Made by a program: the position numbers and the translations under genes. 64,000 nucleotides of DNA, taken from NCBI GenBank assembly GCA_022648295.1, contig JALCME010000001.1, positions 248,001-312,000 of the forward strand, written 5' to 3'. Positions 29,199-36,316 of the stretch are shown piece after piece (positions within the stretch are counted from its first letter, which is position 1; every line of letters starts with the position of its first letter). The notes under the pieces are model-generated. The model made no database searches. It had not been told where the DNA came from and worked only from the letters and a program-made list of their open reading frames with translations. The DNA is from Bacteroides sp. (GTDB lineage: Bacteria; Bacteroidota; Bacteroidia; Bacteroidales; Bacteroidaceae).

Positions 29199-29203
29199 AT
29201 AGA

Positions 29204-29235
29204 AGACCTGACTTTCAATAAGTTAGGTCTTTTTT
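29204..29235 (+). terminator. Element-borne terminator after tRNA-Pro
   Basis: Arms AGACCTGACT (29204-29213) and AGTTAGGTCT (29221-29230) pair with one wobble and are followed by a T-run. It lies six bases inside the element and can terminate tRNA-Pro transcription after integration has displaced the native terminator to the right end. Confidence 0.75.
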
Positions 29236-29255
29236 GTTCGGTTTTTGTTCGGTAA
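29233..29255. repeat. Left copy of end-repeat, candidate integrase arm sites
   Basis: A 23-base sequence consisting of two TTGTTCGG units separated by TTTTT-type spacing is repeated exactly, in the same orientation, at 43957-43979 near the right end. This placement near both att cores suggests arm-type recombinase or excisionase binding sites. Confidence 0.5.
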
Positions 29256-29470
29256 TGCAAGCAATAAAATAAAAACAGAGGTATTTCCAATATGGATTTA
29301 CCTCTTTCTTTTTATCTTTGTACAATTGCCTTCGGAAGTGTCCGATAGTGCTTTTAAATCCAATTAGGGGTGTAGGAGAAATCCTCTCCCCTTTTTAACA
29401 ACCACATAATTACAATGCTGTATTTTCAGAAAGCTTTTCACGTGCTTTTATGCTTTGGATATTGCTCCCG

Positions 29471-29696
29471 TATGCGTATGCGCGCTAAGACTTTATTTAA
29501 TACCTTTTGCGTATGTGTGCATGCGTGTACTAACACTTAATATAATTACGAATATAGCCACACGGTTTTCTCTCTGTACTCAAGTATAATTCTCTGCATG
29601 TGCGTACGCTTGCACTAAGATTAAAACCTATTTACCCTTGCCGTAACCTTGCCGTTATTTTCTTATTGTACACACCTATGCGCACGCGCTAAAGCC
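29471..29696. repeat. Four GC-alternating iteron-like repeats
   Basis: Within the 29256-29712 gene-free stretch, four variants of a motif of alternating purine-pyrimidine bases ending CTAA occur at 29471-29490, 29515-29534, 29601-29620 and 29678-29696 (for example TATGCGTATGCGCGCTAAGA and TATGCGCACGCGCTAAAG). A short direct repeat CCTTGCCGT also occurs at 29636-29656. Possible roles are replication iterons or a regulatory site; none is proven. Confidence 0.5.
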
Positions 29697-29712
29697 TCAG
29701 ATAACTTGGGTA

Positions 29713-30111
29713 TTACTTTCTATGTACTTCAATAACTTTGCCTAAGTGATAAACAATTACCCAGAAGGCATACAGATTGCCTCTGATCATGTGAGGTTCA
29801 AAAGAATATCCGGTAACCTCAATAATGGCTGTATCTCGTTCTTTGGCATAACCAACGGCCAGTGCCAGATACTTATATCTCTTTGGCATGAAAGGGAAAT
29901 TTCCGCTATTGTAGTCATCAATAAAGTATTCTTTGTCCGGCTCTGTCACTTTGGGATTGAGAATGTATTTACCGTTACCGTCCTTTAGTAAGTAGCGGTT
30001 AGCAGTAATGCCTTCTTTGATTTCTCTGTATTCAGCTTTCTTTGTACCGGCAATAATCTCATCAAAATAAACCTGTTTAATAGGCAGGTAAAGTGTCTCT
30101 TCTTTATTCAT
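29713..30111 (-). CDS. ASCH/PUA-like domain protein
   Basis: A 132-residue protein with an ASCH-type opening: LPIKQVYFDEIIAGTKKAEYRE, where the GTK-x-x-EYR core is typical of phage-encoded ASCH proteins. The ASCH fold is PUA-like and generally binds RNA or modified nucleotides. The C-terminal half ends FWVIVYHLGKVIEV. Such genes are common in Bacteroidales phages and elements. It appears to be its own unit, downstream of a terminator at 30182-30217, with a small palindrome (CAATGA-AAA-TCATTG, 30136-30150) in its promoter region. Confidence 0.65.
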   Translation of the reverse strand: MNKEETLYLPIKQVYFDEIIAGTKKAEYREIKEGITANRYLLKDGNGKYILNPKVTEPDKEYFIDDYNSGNFPFMPKRYKYLALAVGYAKERDTAIIEVTGYSFEPHMIRGNLYAFWVIVYHLGKVIEVHRK

Positions 30112-30181
30112 AAAGCATCTTTATTTTATAGTAGACAATGAAAATCATTGCCTTCCAAATTATATTGCTCAAACTAAAATA

Positions 30182-30217
30182 ACTGTTAGTAGTAAGGATA
30201 TACTCGCTACTAACAGT
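30182..30217 (-). terminator. Hairpin terminator in the element
   Basis: An 11-bp perfect inverted repeat (ACTGTTAGTAG at 30182-30192 and complement at 30207-30217) lies after the 30232 stop on the minus strand, followed by a T-rich stretch. Confidence 0.7.
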
Positions 30218-30231
30218 AAGAATATAAAGGT

Positions 30232-30456
30232 TCATTTCTCTTTGGCTAATTCAGTGATTAGGTTGTCGTAATCAGAGAGAACATTCAAGGCTTTTATTAA
30301 TGCTTCTTTTCCTTCTTCTGTACTAGCATCAAATTGGTACATTTGTACAATGACAGACATTGCATCACATATTGCCGACTTTATAGTATCTGTATAAAAC
30401 TCTTCAGGATTGCGAAGATCCTCAATTAACGTTTTAACTCTTTCATTTAGAAACAT
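30232..30456 (-). CDS. Small acidic phage-type protein
   Basis: A 74-residue helical acidic protein starting MFLNERVK. I chose this ATG because the longer frame runs back through the preceding gene without coding character. It overlaps the upstream gene by 14 bases, which suggests coupled translation. No family recognised. Confidence 0.5.
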   Translation of the reverse strand: MFLNERVKTLIEDLRNPEEFYTDTIKSAICDAMSVIVQMYQFDASTEEGKEALIKALNVLSDYDNLITELAKEK

Positions 30457-30712
30457 GGCTATCTGTATTTTTATAGTTTGTATTAATCCTTCTATCCTCA
30501 TCAAATGCCTGTGTAGCAATATCAGTACCGATAACATTACCTAAATCCACTATTATTTGGGCAATGTCATCACTTGTATTTTCCATAATCTTGGTAGTAC
30601 ATTCTTCAGAACACTCTTTCTTCTCAATATAAGCATTTACCTGTATGTATAAGTCTGTTGCTGTCTTTAGCATCTTTTCGAAGTTCTTATTTATCTCTAA
30701 TGTGAAATTCAT
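30443..30712 (-). CDS. Small helical phage-type protein
   Basis: An 89-residue protein starting MNFTLEINKN, rich in acidic and helical residues, with a CSEECTTK stretch holding two cysteines. The chosen start skips 15 upstream codons that lack coding character. It overlaps the next gene. No family recognised. Part of a run of short minus-strand genes typical of a phage early region. Confidence 0.5.
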   Translation of the reverse strand: MNFTLEINKNFEKMLKTATDLYIQVNAYIEKKECSEECTTKIMENTSDDIAQIIVDLGNVIGTDIATQAFDEDRRINTNYKNTDSHVSK

Positions 30713-30764
30713 GACATTTGTGTTTTTTTGATGAGGTGAACGAAATGGACACCCCACTTAATTA

Positions 30765-31094
30765 TTACCCGATTTTAATAAAGTTTGCAACTTTAAAGCT
30801 TCTGAAAGAGGCTTTCTCATTATCATAGTATGTGATGAGGCTCTCATTTCTTTTGTGCCCTGTACTCTTTGTCTCAGGTATTAAACCGTTTTTCAAAGTA
30901 CCCCATGCTGTACGGACAGATCCATCTAATTTTTGATAGAAGAACTTAACTATGCCGTTCTTCAAAGCAGCTTTCAACTTTAGTATTTGCCAAGCTTGTT
31001 TCATAGCCTCAGCCATTGAGAAACCATACACTTTAACAAGCATCCAACTTTGATTCATTAACTCTCTCATTTGATTTTTAAAATTTGTTGCCAT
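30765..31094 (-). CDS. SH3-like barrel (DUF2693-type) protein
   Basis: A 109-residue protein. The N-terminal amphipathic helix contains SMAEAMKQAWQILKLK, followed by GIVKFFYQKLDGSVRTAWGTL, a pattern of the Bacteroidota SH3-beta-barrel family DUF2693 common on phages and conjugative elements. Function unknown. It is in a minus-strand run of small genes with the 54-residue gene upstream. Confidence 0.65.
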   Translation of the reverse strand: MATNFKNQMRELMNQSWMLVKVYGFSMAEAMKQAWQILKLKAALKNGIVKFFYQKLDGSVRTAWGTLKNGLIPETKSTGHKRNESLITYYDNEKASFRSFKVANFIKIG

Positions 31095-31113
31095 AATCTT
31101 AGTATTTTATGTG

Positions 31114-31278
31114 TTAGTACTTATATCCTAATTGATTTTCCCAAAAGTCAATTTCAACCTCAAAAGAAGCGATACACTCAGCTTTGCTTTCTTCGTACTT
31201 GGTGAATACTTCTGTTTCACTCATTACTAATACCTGTTGGTATTCTCTGCACATCTGATTTAATTCTGCTCTTGTCAT
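31114..31278 (-). CDS. 54-residue hypothetical protein
   Basis: A short frame beginning MTRAELNQMCREYQ and ending WENQLGYKY, acidic and helical. It sits immediately downstream of the divergent promoter region at 31312-31423 and has an adjacent upstream -7 box, so it is probably the first gene of the leftward small-gene run. No family recognised. Confidence 0.5.
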   Translation of the reverse strand: MTRAELNQMCREYQQVLVMSETEVFTKYEESKAECIASFEVEIDFWENQLGYKY

Positions 31279-31311
31279 AAGGCTTAAATGTTATTGTTTA
31301 ACTTTGATGCT

Positions 31312-31423
31312 ACAAAGGTATAGTATATTCTATTCTTTGAAAATTAAATAGATAGAAAATACTACCTCATTAAGATTAATTAAGATAGCAAATACTATAC
31401 CTTTTGTATATTAGATTAACTTT
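31312..31423. promoter_or_regulatory. Divergent promoter with symmetrical operator-like repeats
   Basis: Left arm ACAAAGGTATAGTAT (31312-31326) and right arm ATACTATACCTTTTGT (31391-31406) are inverted copies with one extra base. A further AGATAG-x-AAATACTA copy occurs at 31350-31366 and again at 31382-31400. The left arm overlaps a minus-strand TACCTTTG -7 box (31313-31320), and the right arm sits just upstream of a plus-strand TAACTTTG box (31416-31423). A dimeric repressor, plausibly the adjacent XRE protein, could control both directions. Confidence 0.55.
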
Positions 31424-31447
31424 GCAATAAATAATAATAAATGGAGT

Positions 31448-31708
31448 ATGAGAATAAAAGAAGTATTAAAAGAAAAAGGCTTTACTCAGCAAATGTTAGC
31501 AGACGAAATGAATGTGAGCCTATCTGCTGTCAAGCAAATGGTTTCGGCTGATTCATTAACTACATCCACTCTTGAAAAGATTGCTTTTGCTTTGAATGTT
31601 CCCATGTGGCAACTCTTTGCCTCACCGGAAGAAGTACAACCAAAGAACAATAGTCTATCTCTTACCTGTCCCCACTGTGGCAAGAGTATCAATATTAAAG
31701 CCGAATGA
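31448..31708 (+). CDS. XRE-family HTH regulator with C-terminal zinc-ribbon-like tail
   Basis: An 86-residue protein. Residues 1-58 form a Cro/CI-type HTH (TQQMLADEMNVSLSAVKQM with LEKIAFALNVPMWQLF). The tail LTCPHCGKSINIKAE has a single CxxC pair, half of a zinc ribbon, so a dimer may share a metal. It is the first gene of a rightward operon and probably autoregulates through the repeats at 31312-31406. One base separates it from the next gene. Confidence 0.78.
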   Translation: MRIKEVLKEKGFTQQMLADEMNVSLSAVKQMVSADSLTTSTLEKIAFALNVPMWQLFASPEEVQPKNNSLSLTCPHCGKSINIKAE

Positions 31709-31709
31709 C

Positions 31710-32081
31710 ATGGAAATAGCATTAACTCCCGAAGAAGAACGGGTACGTGACATATTAATTTCAGTTGCTTCTGCACGTAATATGATCTATTATACGGAGT
31801 TGTGTCGGAAGGCTGCGTTAAAATTAGATATGGGTATTCCTGCTGATAGAGGTAAAATAGGTAGTATCTTGGGGAATATTTCATCTTATGAACATGAGTT
31901 AGGTCATCCGTTATTATCTTCCGTTGTGGTAACTGTCAATGGAGAGCAAGGTGACGGCTTCTTTAAACTTGCAGAAGGATTAGGCTATGGTAATTGGCAA
32001 AAGCTTAAGAAAGGAAGACGATTTGAATATGACATGATGAATAAGACACATGATTTTTGGGCAAAGTATAAAGCTGAATGA
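31710..32081 (+). CDS. Uncharacterised 123-residue cargo protein
   Basis: The start MEIALTPEEER is fixed by the one-base gap after the XRE gene. An N-terminal helical part (YYTELCRKAAL) is followed by IGSILGNISSYEHELGH and then PLLSSVVVTVNGEQGDGFF, a pattern I have seen in small proteins of phage and defence contexts but cannot name. No catalytic motif is obvious. The last codons overlap the DUF3800 start (ATGA), so translation is coupled. Confidence 0.6.
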   Translation: MEIALTPEEERVRDILISVASARNMIYYTELCRKAALKLDMGIPADRGKIGSILGNISSYEHELGHPLLSSVVVTVNGEQGDGFFKLAEGLGYGNWQKLKKGRRFEYDMMNKTHDFWAKYKAE

Positions 32082-32767
32082 CTATGAGTAAAACATTTAA
32101 TATTTACTGTGACGAAAGCACGCATCTAAAGAATGACGGACATCCTTATATGCTTTTGGGTTATGTGAGCATTGCATATCCTCAAATAAAGATGGCGAGG
32201 GAGCAAATCAAGGCTATTAAGGCAAAACATAAATATGTAGGTGAGCTGAAATGGACTAATGTACATGATGCAACATACCCAATGTATAACGAACTCATTG
32301 AATATTTCTTTATGACAGATATGAAGTTCAGAGTTGTCATTGTGGATAAATCTCAAATAGATGAAACTCGTCCTGAATATACTTTCAATGATTTCTATTT
32401 TAGAATGTATTATCAACTTCTGCATCATTTATCTGATATGGAGAATGAATATAATGTCTTTTTTGACATCAAAGATACATGTAGTCATAATAAACTCCAT
32501 AAACTACAAGAGATTTTAAGATGGAACTCATCTATTAGGCATTTTCAATTCATACGCTCACACGAAAGTTACTTTGTACAGTTGGCAGATATATTAATGG
32601 GAGCCATCAACTATAACCTACGAATTGAAAAAGGTGATGTGGAAGGTAAAGTGATTGCCAAAAAGAAGATTGTAGATAAGATACAGGAACATGCCAATAT
32701 TTCTTTGAATAGAACGACGCCCTTATTTAAGAAGAAGTTCAACCTATTCTTTATTTCACTAAAATAA
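32078..32767 (+). CDS. DUF3800 domain protein
   Basis: A 229-residue protein with the DUF3800 hallmark: NIYCDESTHLKN at the N terminus with a strand-DES arrangement, an internal YNVFFDIKDTC strand ending in an acidic residue, and the C-terminal YFVQLADILMGAINY. The spaced acidic residues on strand ends suggest an RNase-H-like fold, and a nuclease role is plausible but unproven. DUF3800 genes often lie in mobile elements and defence neighbourhoods. A second ATG two codons in (MSKTFN) may be the true start. Third gene of the XRE operon. Confidence 0.72.
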   Translation: MTMSKTFNIYCDESTHLKNDGHPYMLLGYVSIAYPQIKMAREQIKAIKAKHKYVGELKWTNVHDATYPMYNELIEYFFMTDMKFRVVIVDKSQIDETRPEYTFNDFYFRMYYQLLHHLSDMENEYNVFFDIKDTCSHNKLHKLQEILRWNSSIRHFQFIRSHESYFVQLADILMGAINYNLRIEKGDVEGKVIAKKKIVDKIQEHANISLNRTTPLFKKKFNLFFISLK

Positions 32768-32772
32768 CAGCT

Positions 32773-33312
32773 ATGCCACTTAATCTACTGAAGAAATACC
32801 CCGAGCTGCTTGAAATTCTACATTTGGATGAACACCAACGCAAAGAATCTCTTATGAGAATCTACAAAAGAGACATAGAAGATAATCTAGACTTTAAGTT
32901 TAAGGGAAAGCAAATCTATCCTATCAAATCAGACGGTGAAGCTGACATGGGACGGCAATTTACACACCTTACTTGTGAAGAAATACAAGAAACAGATGAG
33001 AATGGCAATTTGCTTCCAGCCAAGCGAGTTTTTGAAAAAGACCGTTCTCAACGATTGCATTGGATCAATCATCACATTAAAGAATTGTCTCCTGAAAACA
33101 TTGAAGTTTTTAGCATAACAGAACGTGACCAGAGGAAGCGTTGCGATGTTACTAAAACATATATTTACGATAAAAAAGAAAAATATGTGATAGTTCTTGA
33201 ATGTCAAAGAAAAAGTTCTTATTATTTATTGACAGCCTATTACCTGAATAAAAAGTATGCGGAAAAAAGCATAAACAAGAAGATGAAGAAGCGGTTACCA
33301 AACATTGAATAA
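32773..33312 (+). CDS. BECR-like RNase-fold protein (putative)
   Basis: A 179-residue protein. The N-terminal 80 residues are charged and helical. The C-terminal part has RSQRLHWINHHI, a strand KYVIVLECQRK and the motif YYLLTAYYLNKKYAEK, which resembles phage barnase/EndoU/colicin-E5/RelE-type (BECR) proteins with the TAYY end. If so it would be an RNA-cleaving effector, and its operon with an XRE regulator would make a toxin-like unit. The family match is by pattern only. It lies five bases after the DUF3800 gene and a hairpin follows it. Confidence 0.45.
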   Translation: MPLNLLKKYPELLEILHLDEHQRKESLMRIYKRDIEDNLDFKFKGKQIYPIKSDGEADMGRQFTHLTCEEIQETDENGNLLPAKRVFEKDRSQRLHWINHHIKELSPENIEVFSITERDQRKRCDVTKTYIYDKKEKYVIVLECQRKSSYYLLTAYYLNKKYAEKSINKKMKKRLPNIE

Positions 33313-33319
33313 AAACGCA

Positions 33320-33352
33320 GGGCTCAGATTTATATCAAGATAAACCGAGCCC
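33320..33352 (+). terminator. Hairpin after the XRE-DUF3800 operon
   Basis: GGGCTC (33320-33325) and GAGCCC (33347-33352) bracket further partly complementary sequence. There is no immediate T-run, so termination strength is uncertain. The 33353-33590 interval holds no convincing gene. Confidence 0.45.
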
Positions 33353-33590
33353 CGAAACTCCTTCTATTTATAGATGAGCGTTGCAAAGATACGTCGATAT
33401 ATTTAAATATACAACAATTTTTGCATCATGATCGTTTATTTAACACAACGATATAAAATTAACAATTCTGTTTCATCTTTAAAAAGAGTGATGTTTTGGT
33501 TAGCCAGAAGTAAGCTCTTTGGATTTCTTACCGAAAATATTACGTGTATACTGGTTCACACTTTCACGAGGAAATTTTATTCGCATACTA

Positions 33591-34772
33591 TTAAAGAAAA
33601 TCGGCACATGGGTTAAAACTATATTTTATTTCTTTAAAATGGCATATTAATCTTTTGTAAAAATCCGTATATCTATCCTTACTTAAAAGAGCATTGTTGA
33701 AAAAATAGATGTATTGACTTTCTAAATGATCTAAACACGTTATGATAAGATTTTTCTCTATGCCTTTCGAAAATATAGCATCCGTCTTTAAAGCATAATT
33801 TAATAGCTTTAATTCCAAATAGTTAGTCTTAAATTTTCCTTGATATTGATTATCGATATTAGTTTCATCGGTATTATTATACAACTTGAAATTATATCTA
33901 TCTTCTTTAAATGGTCCCTCTCCATGTCTAGTTAAATATGATCTTGTAACATAATATATTGATTTTTCAAACAAAATATTATTGTATCTATCTAATAAGC
34001 AAAGCGCATTTTGAGATGTTGTATTGCTCTTTGTTATATATGGCTTATTCCCATAATTTTGGTCTAATAGAATTCCTTGAGCTCCTTCAAAAATGTATGT
34101 TTCCCAAGATTTCTGCGAGAAGATATTTTCTTCACAAATAGGTCTTATAATTCCATCTGATATTTTTCTAATAGTTTCTTTTATTGAATTAAAATAAAGA
34201 TTATCTTCTTCTTCATTTATAAAAGAGTCAAAATCATAAAAAGTTTCAATGTTTATTTTTTGTCTATAGTATGTTTTAATTTTAAGTAACTTATTATAAG
34301 TCTTTCTTTCATTTAGCAAATCCTCGAAACGTAATAAAAGATCCGAATTTTTACTTCTATCAATAGTCGCTCCATATCCAATTCCACAACTTCCATATCG
34401 CTTTTCTCCTCTGCTGGCTTCTAATGCCCTGTTAAATAGAACATCATAATGAGTTGTTACTGGGCAATTTAAGTCTACATACATGATGGGAGTAGTATTT
34501 AATAAAGATAATTCCTCAAGAAAAGACGATGGGTAAAATGTGCAGAAGGAAGACCAATAAGTCGGGATGTTTCTATAAGTACCAGATCCGAAATTAGAAA
34601 AGACGTGCCTCCTACCATCTCGCATTACTACAGAATGTCCTGCTTGGTGTCCCCCGTTATATCTTATAACTATAGAGTCGGGATTTTTTTTACATAAATA
34701 ATCTGTAGATAAACCCTTACCTTCGTCTCCATAGCCAAGCCCTACAACGACAAATACTTTTTTTCTCACCAT
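33591..34772 (-). CDS. Divergent adenylosuccinate-synthetase-like enzyme
   Basis: A 393-residue PurA-superfamily protein. The GTP P-loop GYGDEGKG (13-20, catalytic Asp16) and GGHQAGHS (40-47, catalytic His46) are kept. So are FEGAQG (228-233), SNTTS (249-253) and TRHGEGPF (281-288). The usual aspartate-binding loop with TTGR-x-RR is absent; in its place is QGKFKTNYLE (311-320), and the KLDVL guanine segment reads TCLDHL (345-350). PurA joins IMP and aspartate; PurZ does so with dGMP. The altered loop implies a different co-substrate or product. It is the last gene of an AT-rich operon and overlaps the PfkB-NDT gene by seven bases. It is not the housekeeping purA. Confidence 0.8.
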   Translation of the reverse strand: MVRKKVFVVVGLGYGDEGKGLSTDYLCKKNPDSIVIRYNGGHQAGHSVVMRDGRRHVFSNFGSGTYRNIPTYWSSFCTFYPSSFLEELSLLNTTPIMYVDLNCPVTTHYDVLFNRALEASRGEKRYGSCGIGYGATIDRSKNSDLLLRFEDLLNERKTYNKLLKIKTYYRQKINIETFYDFDSFINEEEDNLYFNSIKETIRKISDGIIRPICEENIFSQKSWETYIFEGAQGILLDQNYGNKPYITKSNTTSQNALCLLDRYNNILFEKSIYYVTRSYLTRHGEGPFKEDRYNFKLYNNTDETNIDNQYQGKFKTNYLELKLLNYALKTDAIFSKGIEKNLIITCLDHLESQYIYFFNNALLSKDRYTDFYKRLICHFKEIKYSFNPCADFL

Positions 34773-35959
34773 GATGCTTTGTAAATTGCAGTTGAAAAGT
34801 TATCTGTGATTTCACAACCCGTACCAACCATCATTAATAGATCTTCTTTATTCACATTTTGGGCTAAAATAATAATTTTTTTCTTAAGAGCTCTCGCATA
34901 TCCTATTTCAAACAAAGTTCCAGGGTCTAAATTTGATACAATTGCTAAAATAACATCACTTTTTCTTAGTCCTTGCAAATCCTTTTGAGCTATATCAATC
35001 TCTTCCTCAGGGATAATATTTGGTATTATTCCAACATCATGCATTGGCGAAAAGACCTTATTCCCAAAGTTTACTAGTGCTTGCCTAGTTTCGTTTATTA
35101 ACCATCTTTCAGCAATAGAAAAGAAGGGGCCTGCGATATATACACGCCTTTTTTTATTATATGGCTTCAGCGGATTAAACTTAAAAAAATCCTTTTCTAA
35201 AGGAAGTTTTTTGAATTGACAATATTGTGCTGTTGCTAATGATGCTTGGCTTGCTGCTTCGAATGCGTTTAAATTTTCATAGATCCATTTAAATGCAAAT
35301 ATAGCAGTAAAAATATCTCCACTCCCTATTGGCCAAACACTTGCAGTCTCAAAGACAGGAATGCTTTTAATACTATTTTTTTCAATAACTAAAGCTCCCT
35401 GAGTTCCGTTTTTTATGATAACAACTTCTGCATTTTCTGTTTTCATAATTGATTCTCCTATAACTTCAAGCTTCTTACTTTTCACTTTGGACAACAATAA
35501 AGCTTCATTCTTATTCAAAACTAAAGCTAAATGACTTGCTTTACAATTTTTTGTTTCAAATAGTCTTTGGTTTTGAGGATCATATACTAAGTAATTAGCC
35601 TGAAATGCATAATCAGCTTCTACTAATCCATAATATAATACATTTTCGTTAGTATTAATTTTAGGAGTTATCTTCCTCCTTTTATTGGGTTCATTTATAC
35701 ATACGGGAGATGATAGTGGATGATAATAAAGAAATTCAATATTTTTTGAAATACAGGTTTTGTCTATCTCAAAATTGTTTATTTTACTTATAGATAGCAA
35801 TACACTACTATATCTATGATCTATACATGTATGGAATACCTTCTTAATATTATTATAGTTTGATAACGCTATTGTAGCTCTTAATCCCGACCCATATAGT
35901 TCAAAATAAACAGGATCTTGGCAACACTCAATATAACTTCCTCCAATTACGTGTAGCAT
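34766..35959 (-). CDS. PfkB-family kinase fused to nucleoside 2-deoxyribosyltransferase domain
   Basis: A 397-residue two-domain protein. Residues 1-255 match the ribokinase/PfkB fold: GGSYIE near the start, NGTQGALV (184-191) and the anion-hole motif with catalytic base PIGSGD (210-215). Residues 272-397 match nucleoside 2-deoxyribosyltransferases: YIAGPFF (274-280), MHDVG (306-310), and the acidic set D327, D345 and E351 in QKDLQG and LDPGTLFEIGYA, with the family's six-residue Asp-Glu spacing. PfkB enzymes phosphorylate sugars or nucleosides; NDTs exchange or cleave bases on deoxyribosides. One polypeptide could thus cleave or swap a base and phosphorylate the product. It is six bases after the HIRAN-like gene. 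Confidence 0.82.
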   Translation of the reverse strand: MLHVIGGSYIECCQDPVYFELYGSGLRATIALSNYNNIKKVFHTCIDHRYSSVLLSISKINNFEIDKTCISKNIEFLYYHPLSSPVCINEPNKRRKITPKINTNENVLYYGLVEADYAFQANYLVYDPQNQRLFETKNCKASHLALVLNKNEALLLSKVKSKKLEVIGESIMKTENAEVVIIKNGTQGALVIEKNSIKSIPVFETASVWPIGSGDIFTAIFAFKWIYENLNAFEAASQASLATAQYCQFKKLPLEKDFFKFNPLKPYNKKRRVYIAGPFFSIAERWLINETRQALVNFGNKVFSPMHDVGIIPNIIPEEEIDIAQKDLQGLRKSDVILAIVSNLDPGTLFEIGYARALKKKIIILAQNVNKEDLLMMVGTGCEITDNFSTAIYKASW

Positions 35960-35965
35960 GACTTC

Positions 35966-36295
35966 TTATTTTTCTAATATTCGGACTATAACTTTGCAAT
36001 ATAGAGGTTTGTCTCTCAATTCTATTATTGCTGCTTTAAAATAGAAGCCTTTACGCATGCACTCCACTATTCTCCCAAACTCGGGGGGAGTTATATAACC
36101 GCATAGGGTACTGCCATTCTTTACTTTTAAAGTATTTTCTTCATAGATAAGTGCTAAAATATCACCTTTTTTACATCTTAGAACTTCTGCTTGTACCTTG
36201 ACTAATTCTGTTTCAACAACAATGCCATAACAATCATTCTCCTTATCTTTTTTAGGAAAATCAAAATGAATAAACGTGTGGTTACCACCTTTCAT
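35966..36295 (-). CDS. Small HIRAN-like domain protein (tentative)
   Basis: A 109-residue protein. The core GDILALIYEENTLKVKNG followed by CGYITPPEFGRIVECMRKG resembles HIRAN domains, in which a G-D-x-x-x-L start, an asparagine-rich turn and a GY(I/L)P segment recur. HIRAN domains bind DNA ends or damaged DNA. The match is weak and there is no fused helicase or nuclease. It precedes the PfkB-NDT gene by six bases, so it belongs to the same operon and could be its nucleic-acid sensor or targeting subunit. Confidence 0.45.
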   Translation of the reverse strand: MKGGNHTFIHFDFPKKDKENDCYGIVVETELVKVQAEVLRCKKGDILALIYEENTLKVKNGSTLCGYITPPEFGRIVECMRKGFYFKAAIIELRDKPLYCKVIVRILEK

Positions 36296-36316
36296 AATCT
36301 TTTAATTTTAATTATT

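Noticed and set aside
33428..33616. A 62-codon frame between the two cargo operons
   Set aside because: No coding character, no convincing start context, and overlaps the end of the PurA-like gene on the other strand.
33591..34772. Housekeeping adenylosuccinate synthetase (purA)
   Set aside because: It is in an AT-rich mobile element, in an operon with PfkB-NDT, and lacks the aspartate-loop arginines. A core purA would be elsewhere in the chromosome.
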